DNA from: Bin87 sp034428455
GTDB lineage: Bacteria > Chloroflexota > Dehalococcoidia > Lucifugimonadales > UBA3495
DNA: 6,458 nt
Direction of reading: 5' to 3'
Assembly (NCBI GenBank): GCA_034428455.1
Contig: DAOUHZ010000031.1
Location: 1-6,458 of the forward strand
Positions 6,005 to 6,458 of this stretch are shown piece by piece. The translations under genes and the position numbers were made by a program. The notes under the pieces are model-generated. The model had not been told where the DNA came from. It saw nothing but the letters and a program-made list of their open reading frames with translations, and searched no databases. Within the stretch, counting starts at the first letter, position 1; each line of letters starts with the position of its first letter.

Positions 6005-6025
6005 CTTGACACGGCTCGTATCAAT
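6005..6025. promoter_or_regulatory. HAIR-like HspR operator
   Basis: The known HspR-associated inverted repeat (HAIR) is CTTGAGT-N7-ACTCAAG. Here CTTGACA-N7-TATCAAT keeps the exact geometry, with 11 bp between CTTGA and TCAA, and matches the core TTGA/TCAA of both half-sites. It sits immediately upstream of the -35 region of the main hspR promoter and over the -35 of the alternative one, as expected for an autorepressed operon. The outer bases match less well, so it is a probable rather than certain site. Confidence 0.6.
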
Positions 6026-6041
6026 GCGTATCATTCGAGCC
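6013..6041. repeat. Second inverted repeat overlapping the operator
   Basis: GGCTCG (6013-6018) and CGAGCC (6036-6041) are inverted around an inner pair AATG (6023-6026) and CATT (6032-6035). In single-stranded form this is a 10-bp stem with a 4-nt bulge and a 5-nt loop. The same stretch contains GTATCA twice at 10-bp spacing (6018 and 6028). It overlaps the right half of the HAIR-like site and could be another protein-binding site. Confidence 0.45.
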
Positions 6042-6200
6042 AACACAGACGCCGCCGACCACAGCCAACGAAAATCCTGCTGACAGGCACTCCACAATCG
6101 GACATCCGACCAACGGTTTATCTCGTATAAGAGACGATCAAATTCCCGAGGCGATACACCAAATTTGCGGATAGCGAAATTTTTCGGTCAGGAGGTAATC

Positions 6201-6410
6201 ATGAGACTGAAGTTCAACGCCTGTCCCAAGTGCTCCGGCGACCTGGAATTGCGGCGCGACGTATACGGCATGTTCGTCAGCTGCCTCCAGTGCGGGCTGC
6301 AGAAGGATCTGGACGCTCCCAATCAGGCCATCGAGTTTGCCAAGCCGGCGCAGTCCACCTCCACGGCGACGACGCGAGCCGCGCGCAAGGAGTTGCTCAA
6401 GGCCGCGTAG
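6201..6410 (+). CDS. Small zinc-ribbon protein, 69 aa
   Basis: This small basic protein has two CxxC knuckles, CPKC (residues 8-11) and CLQC (28-31), spaced like a single zinc ribbon that would bind one zinc ion. The ribbon (residues 5-35) is followed by a Ser/Thr/Ala-rich linker and a basic helical tail, ARAARKELLKAA-like (TRAARKELLKAA). Such mini-ribbons often bind nucleic acid or a protein partner, but no specific function can be named. The start at 6201 follows a near-perfect Shine-Dalgarno, AGGAGG, 5 bp upstream, so the in-frame ATG at 6165 is rejected. It is divergent from hspR and shares the 5950-6200 control region. A weak -10 (TATAAG, 6126-6131) is visible without a good -35. Confidence 0.85.
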   Translation: MRLKFNACPKCSGDLELRRDVYGMFVSCLQCGLQKDLDAPNQAIEFAKPAQSTSTATTRAARKELLKAA

Positions 6411-6431
6411 CCACCAGACCGACCCACAATC

Positions 6432-6458
6432 GAGGGGCGGGTTCAACACCCGCCCCTC
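6432..6458 (+). terminator. Probable terminator of the zinc-ribbon gene, cut by window edge
   Basis: GAGGGGCGGGT (6432-6442) and its exact reverse complement ACCCGCCCCTC (6448-6458) form an 11-bp GC-rich stem with a TCAAC loop, 21 bp after the stop codon. The following bases, where a T-run would lie, are outside the window. Confidence 0.7.

Noticed and set aside
6098..6109. TCGGA-CA-TCCGA inverted repeat upstream of the zinc-ribbon gene
   Set aside because: Five-base arms in GC-rich DNA are expected by chance, and no promoter element is well placed against it.

Overview
The window is a GC-rich bacterial chromosome segment whose core is a heat-shock operon on the minus strand, read hspR - grpE - dnaK. 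A MerR-type HspR repressor, a DnaK carrying the long 'Gram-negative' ATPase-domain segment, and an insertion-sequence remnant of a type I associate with Chloroflexota together suggest a member of that phylum, perhaps Dehalococcoidia/SAR202. This assignment is inference, and no rRNA or other marker is present to confirm it.

Layout, left to right. Positions 1-1100 hold mobile-element debris: a degraded DDE transposase pseudogene on the minus strand, with a short 195-bp insertion element at its 3' end (perfect 12-bp terminal inverted repeats and an 11-bp target duplication). Positions 1100-1553 contain no recognisable gene, but the right part carries three copies of an 11-bp direct repeat. Positions 1554-2060 are a minus-strand tRNA cluster, transcribed as Leu(GAG) - Cys(GCA) - Leu(UAA), with a clear promoter and a terminator-like hairpin. 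Positions 2190-2642 are a self-contained transcription unit (extended -10 promoter, 110-aa protein of unknown function, strong intrinsic terminator). Positions 2775-5949 are the chaperone operon. Positions 5950-6200 form a divergent control region with a HAIR-like HspR operator. Positions 6201-6458 hold a small zinc-ribbon protein on the plus strand and a stem-loop cut by the window edge.

How the genes work together: DnaK is the Hsp70 ATPase and GrpE its nucleotide-exchange factor. HspR is expected to repress the operon in unstressed cells by binding the inverted repeat at its promoter, so the operon would be autoregulated. The usual third partner, DnaJ, is not in this window. The 110-aa gene downstream of dnaK and the zinc-ribbon gene divergent from hspR have unknown roles. 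I found no clear evidence of a wholly new system. The points most worth checking are the operator architecture, the compact nested insertion element and the orphan 110-aa gene.
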